Part shown: piece after piece, positions 9,430 to 18,642 of the stretch
Layout of the letters: the number at the start of each line of letters is the position of its first letter
How positions within the stretch are numbered: position 1 is the stretch's first letter
Assembly (NCBI RefSeq): GCF_015291665.1
Contig: NZ_CP030049.1
Coordinates: 915,292-979,291 of the forward strand
Direction of reading: 5' to 3'
From: Bradyrhizobium sp. CCBAU 53338
Lineage (GTDB): Bacteria; Pseudomonadota; Alphaproteobacteria; Rhizobiales; Xanthobacteraceae
DNA length: 64,000 nt
Notes under the pieces: model-generated
Databases searched by the model: none
Told to the model about the DNA's origin: nothing
Seen by the model: only the letters and a program-made list of their open reading frames with translations
Program-made: the position numbers and the translations under genes

Positions 9430-10533
9430 GTGGCCGACGTCAAGTTGACCGGAGTGCACAAATACTACGGTAACGTGCATGCCGTTCGGGGACTAGACTT
9501 AACCATCAGCGATGGCGAATTCGCTGTGCTCGTGGGTCCGTCAGGCTGCGGCAAGAGCACGCTTTTGCGGACGATCGCCGGTCTCGAAGATCCGGACGAC
9601 GGCACGATCGCGATTGGCGGCGCTATCGTCAACGATCTGCGTCCGCGCGAACGCAACATTGCGATGGTCTTTCAGAACTACGCACTCTATCCCTATTTAA
9701 CCGTCAATGAGAATATCGCGTTCGGCCTGCGCGCCCGCAAGACGCCAGAAATCGAGATCAGGAAGCGGGTCAGCGAAGCCGCCGAGATGCTCGGCATCGG
9801 CAATCTCCTCCAGCGTTATCCACGTCAGCTCTCCGGTGGACAGCGTCAACGCGTCGCGATCGGACGGGCCATCGTTCGCAAGGCGGATCTTTTCTTGTTT
9901 GACGAGCCGCTCTCGAATCTGGACGCCCAATTGCGTGACGAAATGCGAACCGAGATCAAGCGTCTGCATCACGAGATCACCACCACAATGATCTACGTTA
10001 CACACGATCAGGTCGAGGCGATGACGCTGGCGGATCGTATCGTGCTGCTACGCGATGGAAAAATAGAGCAGCAGGGAGCTCCACTCGAACTGTTCGAGCG
10101 GCCGCGAACGGGCTTCGTGGCGGGCTTCCTCGGCTCTCCTTCGATCAATCTCATACCGGCAACCCTGACGGCGATGAATGGCGGGCTTTCTGTCGTTTTC
10201 GGTTCCGGAGAGTCCCTGACTGTGCCGCCTGCGAAGGCCACTGCCCTTTCTAGCGTGGCGGGACGTGAGGTCATTGTCGGCATTCGGCCTCAGCATTTCG
10301 GCCGAGCCGGCGACGGACCATTGCGCGATGGGGTGGTGCCCTATTCAGCGGTCGCCGATCTCATCCAGCCTACAGGTACTCGTACCTTCACGACCATCAA
10401 GATCGGCGGAGTAGACGCAGTCGCGGAGCTGCAAGCACATGATGTTCAGAGCCATGGCGAGCGAATCCAGCTCGCCATCGACCTCAATCGGATGGTGCTG
10501 ATCGATCCGGCCACAGGCTCGGTCATCGCCTAA
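9430..10533 (+). CDS. Sugar ABC transporter ATPase (MalK/UgpC-like)
   Basis: This is a 367-residue cytoplasmic ATPase that powers the preceding importer. Walker [10 protein letters not shown] lies at residues 36-44, the signature LSGGQRQRV at 134-142, Walker B LFLFDEP at 154-160, and an H-loop in [12 protein letters not shown]-terminal regulatory region of about 130 residues (VGIRPQHFG) marks it as the MalK/UgpC class. Translation begins at GTG 9430, 10 bases after the permease stop, with GAGGAG overlapping that stop. Confidence 0.92.
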   Translation: MADVKLTGVHKYYGNVHAVRGLDLTISDGEFAVLVGPSGCGKSTLLRTIAGLEDPDDGTIAIGGAIVNDLRPRERNIAMVFQNYALYPYLTVNENIAFGLRARKTPEIEIRKRVSEAAEMLGIGNLLQRYPRQLSGGQRQRVAIGRAIVRKADLFLFDEPLSNLDAQLRDEMRTEIKRLHHEITTTMIYVTHDQVEAMTLADRIVLLRDGKIEQQGAPLELFERPRTGFVAGFLGSPSINLIPATLTAMNGGLSVVFGSGESLTVPPAKATALSSVAGREVIVGIRPQHFGRAGDGPLRDGVVPYSAVADLIQPTGTRTFTTIKIGGVDAVAELQAHDVQSHGERIQLAIDLNRMVLIDPATGSVIA

Positions 10534-10578
10534 GCGCAAGAGTTCGCAAACCCAACAACGGGATGCAGGGGGAAAAGC

Positions 10579-11469
10579 ATGGCATCGAGACTTTTTGCTA
10601 GCGGAATCGGAGCGCCCGAGGGGCCAATCTGCCTCCCCGACGGATCGATGTATGTCACGGAGATGTCCGCATCGACGTTGTGCATCACGCGGCTCGATCA
10701 GCGAGGCAATCGCAGAGTGGTTCGCGCGACGGGCGGCCGCCCGAACGGACTGACGACGGACGGCCACGGCCGCATCTGGATCGCGGAAGCGGGCCTGCGG
10801 GCGCTGATTTGCATCGACCAAGCCGGAAACGAGATCCGGCGCATGCAGGGCGAAGGCGCCGATCGCTTTCTATTTCCGAATGACCTCTGCTTCGGCCCCA
10901 ACGGACTACTCTACATGACTGATTCAGGCATGGCGGCTGAGGATTTCATCAACGGGCAGGCCTTCGTCGAGGGCTATATGGACCTTGATTGGGACGGCCG
11001 CGTCTACGAAATCGATCCCGCGGCCATGAAGGTCCTTCGCGTCCTCGATCGCAAGATCCGATTCACCAACGGGATTGCTTTCGGGCCCGACGACCATCTC
11101 TATGCCAACGCATCGTTCACAGGCGAAATCTACCGCTATGACGTACTCGGCAAGCCAATGCCTGAACGTGTTGTTTTCGGCAATGTGCTGCAGCCCGACT
11201 CCAATCCTGACTTCAAGGGGCCCGACGGGATGGCTTTTGGCACCGACGGCCGGCTCTATTGCACAGTCTATAATCAGAAGAACGTCACTGTGCTCGACCG
11301 CGGCGGCAACGTCGTGGACCGGCTCATGCTGGATGGGCCGCAACCGACAAATTGCGCCTTCACGATTGAAGGCAAGAAGTTGCGCGTGACAGAGGTCGGC
11401 AAGGGCCAGGTTGAAGAGCTCGATGTGCCCTGCGAAGGGGTGCCTCTACATCTGCCTAAATTCGGTTAA
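10579..11469 (+). CDS. SMP-30/gluconolactonase-family protein
   Basis: This is a 296-residue protein of the six-bladed beta-propeller SMP-30/Gnl/LRE family, which hydrolyses sugar lactones using one divalent metal. Visible family features are the N-terminal APEGPICLPDGSMYVTE (with the metal-ligand Glu), GRPNGLTTDGHGRIWIAE, FLFPNDLCFGPNGLLYMTD (ligand Asn and Asp) and repeated blade motifs. No signal peptide is present, so it is cytoplasmic. It is the last gene of the ABC operon, with GGGGGA upstream of the ATG. Hydrolysis of a lactone made from the imported sugar is inferred; the substrate is unknown. Confidence 0.85.
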   Translation: MASRLFASGIGAPEGPICLPDGSMYVTEMSASTLCITRLDQRGNRRVVRATGGRPNGLTTDGHGRIWIAEAGLRALICIDQAGNEIRRMQGEGADRFLFPNDLCFGPNGLLYMTDSGMAAEDFINGQAFVEGYMDLDWDGRVYEIDPAAMKVLRVLDRKIRFTNGIAFGPDDHLYANASFTGEIYRYDVLGKPMPERVVFGNVLQPDSNPDFKGPDGMAFGTDGRLYCTVYNQKNVTVLDRGGNVVDRLMLDGPQPTNCAFTIEGKKLRVTEVGKGQVEELDVPCEGVPLHLPKFG

Positions 11470-11946
11470 GGTTGGAAACTCGTTTCCGGTCGGCACGCGG
11501 CACTTGGCACAGAGCAACTAGCTGGTGCAGGCCGCAGATGAGTTGGCGGCAGCTCGCGGTCTTAGCATTTCGCGACGGCGCGCCTGGGGCGGATACATAC
11601 GAGCATGAACAGTTCAAAACAGGAGCTAAGACAAGTGGGGCCGCTGGCTTGCCGAGGATTATGGCCACCGGCCCCGGCGTCAGCTACTTGAAATTGCCCT
11701 GCCCCAGGTGCAGTAGCGATAGCTGACAGGCACGAGATGGCCCGGCGGCGGCTCCTCCGCAAATCTCGGCTGCAGTTAACGTAAATGGCAGGGCGCGAGG
11801 TGATGTTATGTTTTGTTTTGGTCAGCATGGCGGTGCCGCCAGTTGAAGTGCCGTGATCGTCGCCCACCAGGACGGCCTATGTCGCGGAGCCGCGAACGGA
11901 AGTTGGGCAATTACTCGTCCGGCTACGACGCGAGTTGAGTGATTGG
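11470..11946. other. Intergenic region after the SMP-30 gene
   Basis: About 480 bases follow the lactonase gene. Only short frames without good ribosome binding sites are present. I see no clear terminator, operator or RNA structure. Confidence 0.35.
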
Positions 11947-12126
11947 TTAGGTCGGAACTCCTTGCGAGCCGTTAGTTGATCGCGAGCGGAGCTCAAACTC
12001 TAGCTCTGTCAGCTTTTTGATCAGCTGCTCAATAACCGCCTCGTAATCAGAACGCGTGAGTGAGTTCACGCCACGGGAGGCGAGCTCGTGCTGCAGGATT
12101 GTTGCCATCACGGCCTTGACGCTCAT
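11947..12126 (-). CDS. Small hypothetical protein (59 aa)
   Basis: This short frame starts at ATG 12126 with GAGG four bases upstream and ends at TAA 11947. The product begins MSVKAVMATILQHELASRG and is mostly helical and charged (DYEAVIEQLIKKLTELEFEL), compatible with a small coiled-coil or regulatory protein. There are no membrane segments, Cys motifs or known domains. It is divergent from the short gene at 12192. I do not recognise the family; coding is supported by the ribosome binding site and balanced composition only. Confidence 0.45.
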   Translation of the reverse strand: MSVKAVMATILQHELASRGVNSLTRSDYEAVIEQLIKKLTELEFELRSRSTNGSQGVPT

Positions 12127-12191
12127 AGGACCTCATCTGAAATGATTTCGCATCAAATCTCAAACCAAGGAGACAATCAACAAGGAGGAGG

Positions 12192-12335
12192 ATGGAGCTG
12201 GAAGTGTCGCTGCATTCCGATCGATTATCAGCCCCAGGGATGCATACGTACCCAAAAGACTTTGAGCCTGGATATTCGATGCTCCTCCACCAGTTGGCCG
12301 ATTTGCTGACTCCGCTTCCCGTCTTTGCTTTATGA
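12192..12335 (+). CDS. Small hypothetical protein (47 aa)
   Basis: An ATG at 12192 follows the very strong AAGGAGGAGG, three bases from its core. The frame runs 47 codons to TGA at 12333. The product begins MELEVSLHSDRL and ends in a hydrophobic Leu-rich stretch (MLLHQLADLLTPLPVFAL). There is no recognisable domain. The ribosome binding site is the main support. It may be a small membrane-associated peptide, but this is a guess. Confidence 0.35.
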   Translation: MELEVSLHSDRLSAPGMHTYPKDFEPGYSMLLHQLADLLTPLPVFAL

Positions 12336-12439
12336 GCTGGTCAAAAAGCCACCATCAGCTAGCACGAGAGCAGCTCTTGTGGTAATTGCAGTCCATAGGT
12401 CCATAGTTTGTTTTTGAAGAGTTTCATTTCGAGGACGAT

Positions 12440-12676
12440 TTGTTCGTGACGATGGTTGCCGTGCTTTGCCAATTTGCATCCGCCGATTGCGTTGATAAGA
12501 TCGTGACGAGCTCTGCATTCGACAGCACGCTTACTTTCCAGGGCTGCGTTATGAACGGCCAGACAGGGCTGGCCCAGTGGAAAGAAGCGCATCCAATTTA
12601 CCGCTCAGATACTTGGCATATTCAGCGGCACAAATGCATGCCGGGAGATTACAATATCGCTCACCACAAAGCGTAG
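12440..12676 (+). CDS. Small secreted Cys-containing hypothetical protein (78 aa)
   Basis: A TTG start at 12440 follows GAGGAC with about 5-base spacing. The first 15 residues form a very short signal-like segment ending in ASA before DCVDKIV. The mature part has three Cys (DCVDK, FQGCVMN, HKCMPGD), and SAFDSTLTFQG and NGQTGLAQWKEAHPIY look like genuine protein sequence. An antisense frame over the same bases is less convincing. Function is unknown; a periplasmic location is inferred. Confidence 0.5.
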   Translation: MFVTMVAVLCQFASADCVDKIVTSSAFDSTLTFQGCVMNGQTGLAQWKEAHPIYRSDTWHIQRHKCMPGDYNIAHHKA

Positions 12677-12733
12677 AGATCAAAGAAGCTACGCAACGCC
12701 CGCCACCGCGGTGTCAGCGAGAGCGTATGCGGT

Positions 12734-13378
12734 TCATCTAATGTCCCCAGCGCAACGCGCGGACGGGGCTTGCCGGGGCTCTGTTCGCTCGGAAGCATTT
12801 GAGCTAAGCCGAGTGGCTACAGGACGAAGAAAGTACAGCGAGAGGCCAGGGTTCCGTTCGCAAATCCTCTTTAATGCGTCGGCCTTGATCCAGAAAAGCT
12901 CCAAATCGCTGGCCGCTCGAGCAGATTGCGTGCGGCGGCGTCGATCCACGGCGAACAGCCCAACCTCACCAAAAACCTCTCCTGGATACAAGAGCTTGTC
13001 TATTTCGGGAAGCTCGACTTGTCCTGATCCGATGAGATAGAGTGCATCGGCGTGATCCCCTTTCTCGAAGATTGTCTCTCCAGCCTTGATCCGCTGTGTG
13101 TGCATGAACGGCTGAAGCCAGTTCGGAGAAAGATCTGTATTAGCGGCGAGCTTGGCGCGGCGTAGTACCAAGACCATGCGGACGAAGTAGGCAGCGTTTA
13201 GTGGAAGCAAAATAAAGTGCAGAATCAGCACAGGGTAGATACCGGCGCCAGTGGCATAGACGATGAATGCGAGATTGCTGCAGATGGCGACGGCCCGCAG
13301 AGTCAGCATGGTGTGCATGCAGAATGTCACGAGGACGAGCGAAGAGGCCAGATAGCCACAAGCTTCTATCCACGTCAT
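12734..13378 (-). CDS. Membrane protein with C-terminal cyclic-nucleotide-binding domain
   Basis: This is a 214-residue protein with about three hydrophobic helices in residues 1-75. A Crp-type nucleotide-binding fold occupies about 90-200: AGETIFEKGDHADALYLIGSGQVEL, then LLYPGEVFGEVGLF, the phosphate-binding-cassette position. The cassette Arg and Thr/Ser are not in the canonical RTA/S arrangement (RRRRTQSARA), so ligand binding is uncertain. There is no DNA-binding domain, so it is not a classical Crp regulator. It stands alone between unrelated genes. Its role is unknown. Confidence 0.7.
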   Translation of the reverse strand: MTWIEACGYLASSLVLVTFCMHTMLTLRAVAICSNLAFIVYATGAGIYPVLILHFILLPLNAAYFVRMVLVLRRAKLAANTDLSPNWLQPFMHTQRIKAGETIFEKGDHADALYLIGSGQVELPEIDKLLYPGEVFGEVGLFAVDRRRRTQSARAASDLELFWIKADALKRICERNPGLSLYFLRPVATRLSSNASERTEPRQAPSARCAGDIR

Positions 13379-13636
13379 GGCAGCCTACTTTGCTGCTTTA
13401 GGCGCAATGAATCACCTGCAAAGCGCGGGCCAAGCGTTCATCAGAAGACGAACGGCTGACGTACCGCCTCAGCCGAGCCGGAGCCTGCTTCGCTCTGTTG
13501 GTTATCCAAGGCTGCACGCCGCGCATATGAACCAGTTCACACGCTGATCGGGGCGCTTCGCTTCGCCAGCGTTATAAACTGCTGCCGGTGCCAGCAAGTT
13601 CTATCCGCTCGCGTCACTTAAGGTGGCAGCCGATCG

Positions 13637-13655
13637 CGGTCCGGTCACGGGACCG
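13637..13655 (-). terminator. Possible terminator hairpin after the TRAP permease
   Basis: CGGTCC at 13637-13642 pairs perfectly with GGACCG at 13650-13655 across a 7-base loop, 8 bases beyond the TRAP permease stop on the minus strand. No T-run follows, so it is at best a weak or Rho-assisted terminator. Confidence 0.35.
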
Positions 13656-13662
13656 GATAGTC

Positions 13663-15558
13663 TTATTTCAGGAAGCCGATAGACAGCCAGGGCACCGCGG
13701 CGACGATCAGCGTGCCAATGAGCAGCGCAATCATGTATCCCACGATTGGTCTCATACCGTCGTCCGGGTTAATGCGGCTGATAGCGCAGGCCGCGTAGTA
13801 GCCGACCCCAAACGGCGGTGCGAACAGGCCGATGCCCATCGCGAGAACCACGACCATTGCGTAATGGACATCGTGGACCCCAACCTGCCGCGCGATCGGG
13901 AACAGGAGCGGACCGAACAAGACGATGGCTGGGATCCCCTCCAGCACGCTGCCTAGAATCACGAAAGTTACGATCGTCACCGCTAGGAAGACGGGGACAC
14001 CGCCGGGAAGGCTGGTCATGAACTTGGCAAGCGAGGCTGAAAATCCCGACTGGGTCAGCGCCCAGGCCATTCCTGTCGCGGCGCCGATGATGAGCAGAAT
14101 CGCGCCCGACAGGGAGGCCGTCTCGACCAGCATAGGATAGATGCGTCGCCAGTCGAACTGGCGGTAAATGAGGAGACCGGCGCAGGCCGAGTACAAGATG
14201 CCGATGGTCGAGACCTCCGTTGCCGTTGCAACGCCTTCGACGACGGCGGTCCGGATCACGAAAGGCAAGGCGATCGCAGGAAGAGCAATGACAAAGGCTC
14301 GGCCGATCTCCCGCCCAGTCGCCCTTTTGACGTGAGAGAGGTCCTCGCGCCGGTAGCGCCACCACACGATCGCCCCGAGCATAACTGCGAGCACCACGCC
14401 CGGGAGCAATCCGCCGGTGAATAGCGCGGAGATCGACACGCCCGTCACCGAGCCGATCGTGATCAGAACCAGCGACGGCGGAATCGTTTCGGTTTGCGCC
14501 CCCGTGGCGGCCAGCAACGCAACGAGGTCGCCGGGTTTGGCGCCACGCTGCCGCATCTCGGGAAACAGCACAGGGGCCACGGCCGCCATATCTGCCGCCT
14601 TGGACCCTGAGATACCGGAGACCAGATACATAGCCCCGACCAGGACGTAGTGCAGCCCGCCGCGGACGTGGCCGAGGAGACTTGCGAGGAAACCGACCAT
14701 TGCGCGAGCCATGCCCGTCATCTCGATCAGCAGGCCCAGGAAGACGAAAAGAGGCACGGCGAGCAGGATCAGATGGCTCATCCCTTCATCCATCCGCCCG
14801 ATCATCACTACGTCCGGCGTGCTCGTCGTAAGCGTGAGATAACCCACGGTGGCGAGACCGAATGCAAAGGCAATCGGAACGGCGGCAAAGACCATCGCAC
14901 CGACAACAAAGACGAAGAAGATCAGAAGGTTCAGATTGCCGAGCGGCTTAAAAACCGGCGCGAGCAGCACGAACGCAAGGATGAGACCGGCGACGATCGC
15001 TAGAGAGGCCAACAAGCTGCGTAGATTGGCAATTCGGCAGAGCCGGAGGGCCGCGGCGATCAGCATCAGCCCAATTCCGATCGGTAGCGCCGCCGCACGC
15101 CAAGTGTTGATGATCTCCAGCGCCGGCGTGGTGACGAAGGCCTCGTCGGCGGCAAATTCATAGGCCGGCCAAACGACGAGCAAAAGAAACGCCAGCGAGG
15201 CTGCGGCCGCCACCACGTCCAAAAACGCACGCACCTGGGCACTGAGCACGCCGACGATGGCTGTCATACGCATGTGCTCGCCGCGCTGGAAAGCAATGAC
15301 GGAGCCGAGCATGGCAAGCCAAAGGAAGAGAATACCGGCGAGTTCGTCGGACCAGACGATGGGGGAGCGGAATACGTATCTGCCTACGATTCCTGCGGCC
15401 AGGATTGCGACTTCGGCCAGGACGAGTAGCGCGGCTGGGACCGCGACGAGGTGGCCCAACATCGTGTTCGCTGTTACCGCCCAATGTCGGGGACCCCGTT
15501 CAGTCGAGGCGGTCGCTCCACCGTCATCAGCATGTGGAGCGTGGCTCACGCTGCTCAT
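13663..15558 (-). CDS. TRAP transporter fused small and large permease (DctQM)
   Basis: This roughly 631-residue inner-membrane protein joins a DctQ-type small permease (four helices, about residues 30-190) to a DctM-type large permease (about 200-630, some twelve helices). DctM motifs include AVPLFVFLGLLIEMTGMA, GISGSKAADMAAVAPVL and PPSLVLITIGSVTG. Together with DctP it imports an organic acid using a Na+ or H+ gradient. The start at 15558 lies in an ATGA overlap with the dctP stop. The fused form is known in this transporter class. The ligand is probably a sugar acid, given the transketolase and SDR genes in the same operon; that is inference. Confidence 0.9.
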   Translation of the reverse strand: MSSVSHAPHADDGGATASTERGPRHWAVTANTMLGHLVAVPAALLVLAEVAILAAGIVGRYVFRSPIVWSDELAGILFLWLAMLGSVIAFQRGEHMRMTAIVGVLSAQVRAFLDVVAAAASLAFLLLVVWPAYEFAADEAFVTTPALEIINTWRAAALPIGIGLMLIAAALRLCRIANLRSLLASLAIVAGLILAFVLLAPVFKPLGNLNLLIFFVFVVGAMVFAAVPIAFAFGLATVGYLTLTTSTPDVVMIGRMDEGMSHLILLAVPLFVFLGLLIEMTGMARAMVGFLASLLGHVRGGLHYVLVGAMYLVSGISGSKAADMAAVAPVLFPEMRQRGAKPGDLVALLAATGAQTETIPPSLVLITIGSVTGVSISALFTGGLLPGVVLAVMLGAIVWWRYRREDLSHVKRATGREIGRAFVIALPAIALPFVIRTAVVEGVATATEVSTIGILYSACAGLLIYRQFDWRRIYPMLVETASLSGAILLIIGAATGMAWALTQSGFSASLAKFMTSLPGGVPVFLAVTIVTFVILGSVLEGIPAIVLFGPLLFPIARQVGVHDVHYAMVVVLAMGIGLFAPPFGVGYYAACAISRINPDDGMRPIVGYMIALLIGTLIVAAVPWLSIGFLK

Positions 15559-16580
15559 GACAGCTGACCCGCCGCTTTTTCGAGCTGCGACCACGCCTCC
15601 TCGCCGAATTTGCCCTTCCAGTCGGAGTAGAAGCTAGTCTTGGACAAGGCTTGTCGGAAGGCGGCGCGATCGACTTCGATAAATTTGAGACCTTTGGCCG
15701 ACAGATCGGTGCGCAAGGACTGGCTGAGCTTTGCGATATCAGCCCGCTGATCGACGGCGGAGCGATCTAGTTCGCGGGTCACGACCTCCTGAACATCCTT
15801 CGGTAAGCGCTCGAATGCGCGCTTGTTGGCGAGGATCCAGTATCCGTCCCAAACGTGCCCGGTCAGGCTGCACGTGCTTTGCACTTCGTAGAGGCGGGCG
15901 GTTGCAATGATCGGCAACGGATTCTCCTGGCCGTCCACGACTTTGGTCTGTAACGCGGAGTAGACCTCGTTGAAGTTAATAGGCGTCGGGCCGGCTCCAA
16001 GCGCCTTGAAAAGCGAGGTCAAAAGCGGCGCCGGGGGGACGCGGATCTGGAAATTCTTTAGATCGTCAGGGCTGCGGATCTCACGTCCGGAAGAAGTCAC
16101 CTGACGAAAGCCGTTATCCCACGCTTTGGAAACCGCCATGATCGGAGTTTTGGCAATCTGCGTCCGGATGTAGGTTCCGAGATCTCCGTCCATAGCTTTC
16201 CAAACGCTATCGTAGTCAGTAAACGCGAAGCCGGTGTTCACCAGGCCCGCACTTGGGACCAGGGTGGCGAGGATCGAAGAGGACTGATTAAAGAATTCGA
16301 CGCCGCCGCTGCGGACCTGGGTCATGAGCTCGGTGTCGGACCCGAGCTGGTTGGCCGGAAACAGCCTGATCTCGAGCCGGCCACTGGTAGCCTCTAGAAT
16401 GCGTTGGATGGCTTCCTGCGCGCGGACGTTCACCGGATGCGTCGGATCCTGGCCGGTTGCAAATTTATAAACGAATTCGGCCGCAGATGCCGGTCGAGTG
16501 AGAATTGCGCAGAGAGGTACGGCCGTTGCAGCTTTCAACAGGGAACGCCGGCTGATATCTCTGCGTTTCGATACGCTCAT
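15555..16580 (-). CDS. TRAP transporter substrate-binding protein (DctP family)
   Basis: This is a 341-residue periplasmic binding protein. The leader SKRRDISRRSLLKAATAV resembles a twin-arginine signal, with cleavage near PASA-AEF. Family features include the ATGQDPTHPVN N-terminus, RSGGVEFFNQSSSI, and the conserved RVPPAPLLTSLFKALGAGPTP with the carboxylate-binding Arg and the following NEVYSALQTKVVDGQENP. It precedes the fused permease with an ATGA overlap and lies in the transketolase/SDR operon. Confidence 0.9.
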   Translation of the reverse strand: MSVSKRRDISRRSLLKAATAVPLCAILTRPASAAEFVYKFATGQDPTHPVNVRAQEAIQRILEATSGRLEIRLFPANQLGSDTELMTQVRSGGVEFFNQSSSILATLVPSAGLVNTGFAFTDYDSVWKAMDGDLGTYIRTQIAKTPIMAVSKAWDNGFRQVTSSGREIRSPDDLKNFQIRVPPAPLLTSLFKALGAGPTPINFNEVYSALQTKVVDGQENPLPIIATARLYEVQSTCSLTGHVWDGYWILANKRAFERLPKDVQEVVTRELDRSAVDQRADIAKLSQSLRTDLSAKGLKFIEVDRAAFRQALSKTSFYSDWKGKFGEEAWSQLEKAAGQLS

Positions 16581-16759
16581 GTCTTCCTCCTCGTTCTATT
16601 TACCTAGCGGTGGCGATCTCAGCGCAGGCGGCGCAGCCGTTCCGCTCATTCGTGTGCCCGCGTCTTGAGTGCCGGCATTTGGGCAAAAGCCAGCGTTCGC
16701 CGCTGCAAGGTGCGGCGGGCAACGTTGAGTACAGCTTGTTGGACCTCAGCCCAGCGGCG

Positions 16760-17770
16760 CTAAAGCCACTGTTTGATTTGCCTTGCGACCTCTGCGGTGG
16801 AAATCCCGTAACGGTCGTGCAGCGTTGGAAGCGCGCCGGCGTCGAGAAATTCGTCCGGCAATGCGATCTGGCGGAAAGGCGGATGTGCCCCAGAACGCAA
16901 GAGGAGTGCGGCAATTGCTTCGCCGAGGCCACCAATGGTCGTGTGATTTTCGGCAACGACGACAAGCCGTGCCGGCTTGCTGGCCTCACGCAGGATAGTC
17001 TCTGCGTCGAGGGGCTTGATGGTTGGAACATGCAGCACCGCTGCATCCACGCGGTCATCCTTCAAAGCTTGGACGGCCTCGAGTGCCCGCATGGTCATGA
17101 TGCCGGACGAGATGATCAGGACGTCCTTGCCATCACGGATCAGCTTGGCCTTTCCAAGCTCGAACTTATAGTCGTATTCATCCAGAACGACAGGCACCTG
17201 GCCGCGCAGCAGGCGCATGTAGACTGGACCTTGATGCGCGGCTATGGCTGGCACCACCTGCTCGATTTCACTGGCATCGCAGGGGTCGATCACCGTCATA
17301 TTTGGCATGGCCCGAAACAACGCGAGATCCTCGGCGGCTTGATGACTTGGGCCATAGCCCGAGGTCAGGCCGGGCAAGGCGCAGACGATTTTCACGTTGC
17401 GGTCTTCCTCCGCAATGGTCTGATGAATGAAATCGTAGGCGCGCCGCGATGCGAACACGGCATATGTCGTCGCAAAGGGCATGAAGCCCTCTGCGGCGAG
17501 TCCGGAGGCTGCTCCGAACAAAAGTTGCTCGGCCATGCCCATCTGGTAATAGCGGTCTGGAAATTCCTTGGCGAAGATGTGCAGGTCGGTGTATTTGCCG
17601 AGATCGGCGGTCATGCCGACCACCTCTGGCCGGCTCCGTGCCAGTTCGACGAGTGCATGTCCGAACGGCGCTGGCTTCGTCTTTTGGCCCTCGGCCGCAA
17701 TCGAGGCGATCATGGCAGAGGTGGTTAGGCGCGGCTTGCCCGCTTGCGGTGCTGATCTGACGGTCTTCAT
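16760..17770 (-). CDS. Transketolase, C-terminal subunit
   Basis: This 336-residue protein is the second half of a split transketolase: the pyrimidine-binding domain of thiamine diphosphate (QMGMAEQLLFGAASGLAAEG with its catalytic Glu) followed by the C-terminal domain (DVLIISSGIMTMRALEA). With the upstream subunit it would transfer two-carbon units between sugars in the cytoplasm. The start at 17770 lies in an ATGA overlap with the N-subunit stop, ensuring paired synthesis. Split transketolases often serve special catabolic routes. Confidence 0.9.
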   Translation of the reverse strand: MKTVRSAPQAGKPRLTTSAMIASIAAEGQKTKPAPFGHALVELARSRPEVVGMTADLGKYTDLHIFAKEFPDRYYQMGMAEQLLFGAASGLAAEGFMPFATTYAVFASRRAYDFIHQTIAEEDRNVKIVCALPGLTSGYGPSHQAAEDLALFRAMPNMTVIDPCDASEIEQVVPAIAAHQGPVYMRLLRGQVPVVLDEYDYKFELGKAKLIRDGKDVLIISSGIMTMRALEAVQALKDDRVDAAVLHVPTIKPLDAETILREASKPARLVVVAENHTTIGGLGEAIAALLLRSGAHPPFRQIALPDEFLDAGALPTLHDRYGISTAEVARQIKQWL

Positions 17771-18618
17771 GCCTGCCTCCCGGCTTCCAGCGCGGCAAGG
17801 GCAAGTTGCCATTCGTGCTGCTCGACGCGAATGAAATGGTTCTTCTCGCGCTGCTCGAGGAAAGGAACGCCCTTCCCCATGAGGGTGTCGGCGACGATCA
17901 TTCGCGGCTTCGGCTCGGGATGCGACTTTGCACGGTCGAATGCTGCGAGCACGGCATCGAGATCATTGCCATCGATACGTTGTACGAACCAGCCGAATGC
18001 CTGGAGCTTGTCGACCAAGGGTTCGAAGGCCATGACTTGCGTCGAGGGACCGTCGGCCTGCTGGTTGTTGACATCGACAATGCCGATCAGGTTGTCCAGC
18101 TTGTAGTGGGCCGCCGACTGGATGGCCTCCCACACGGAGCCCTCGTCGAGCTCGCCGTCGGAGAACAAGGTGTATACCCGCGCCTCGGACCTTTTGCGTT
18201 TGAGGCCAAGGCCCATGCCGACAGCAATGCTGAGCCCGAGGCCGAGCGAGCCACCCGACATTTCCATTCCGGGCGTGTAGGAGGCCATGCCCGACATTGG
18301 CAAGCGGCTCTCGTCACTGCCATAGGTCTCAAGCTCTTCCTCGGGGACGATCCCCGCTTCTATCAAAGCCGCATAAAGCGCAATAGCGTAGTGCCCGTTT
18401 GAGAGCAGGAAGCGATCGCGTTCCTCCCAGGTCGGATCCTCCGGCCGATAGCGCATCGCGTGAAAGTAAGCCACGGCGAGAACGTCGGAGATATCGAGCG
18501 CCTGAGCGATATAGCCTTGGCCCTGAACTTCCCCCATGCGCAGCGCATTGCGGCGAATGTTATAGGCGCGGTCCGCCAGCTTGGGCGTGTTGGTCAACGT
18601 TTTGGTCGGCGCTTCCAT
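17767..18618 (-). CDS. Transketolase, N-terminal subunit
   Basis: This is a 283-residue protein carrying the diphosphate-binding half of thiamine diphosphate. The motif FSDGELDEGSVWEA with downstream DVNNQQADG matches the family's GDG(X)n-N metal/TPP site, and FLLSNGHYAIALYAAL is the conserved early segment. It lies between the SDR gene and the C-subunit and overlaps the latter by ATGA. Confidence 0.9.
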   Translation of the reverse strand: MEAPTKTLTNTPKLADRAYNIRRNALRMGEVQGQGYIAQALDISDVLAVAYFHAMRYRPEDPTWEERDRFLLSNGHYAIALYAALIEAGIVPEEELETYGSDESRLPMSGMASYTPGMEMSGGSLGLGLSIAVGMGLGLKRKRSEARVYTLFSDGELDEGSVWEAIQSAAHYKLDNLIGIVDVNNQQADGPSTQVMAFEPLVDKLQAFGWFVQRIDGNDLDAVLAAFDRAKSHPEPKPRMIVADTLMGKGVPFLEQREKNHFIRVEQHEWQLALAALEAGRQA

Positions 18619-18642
18619 CGATCTGGACCTTCTCTTGCTGGC

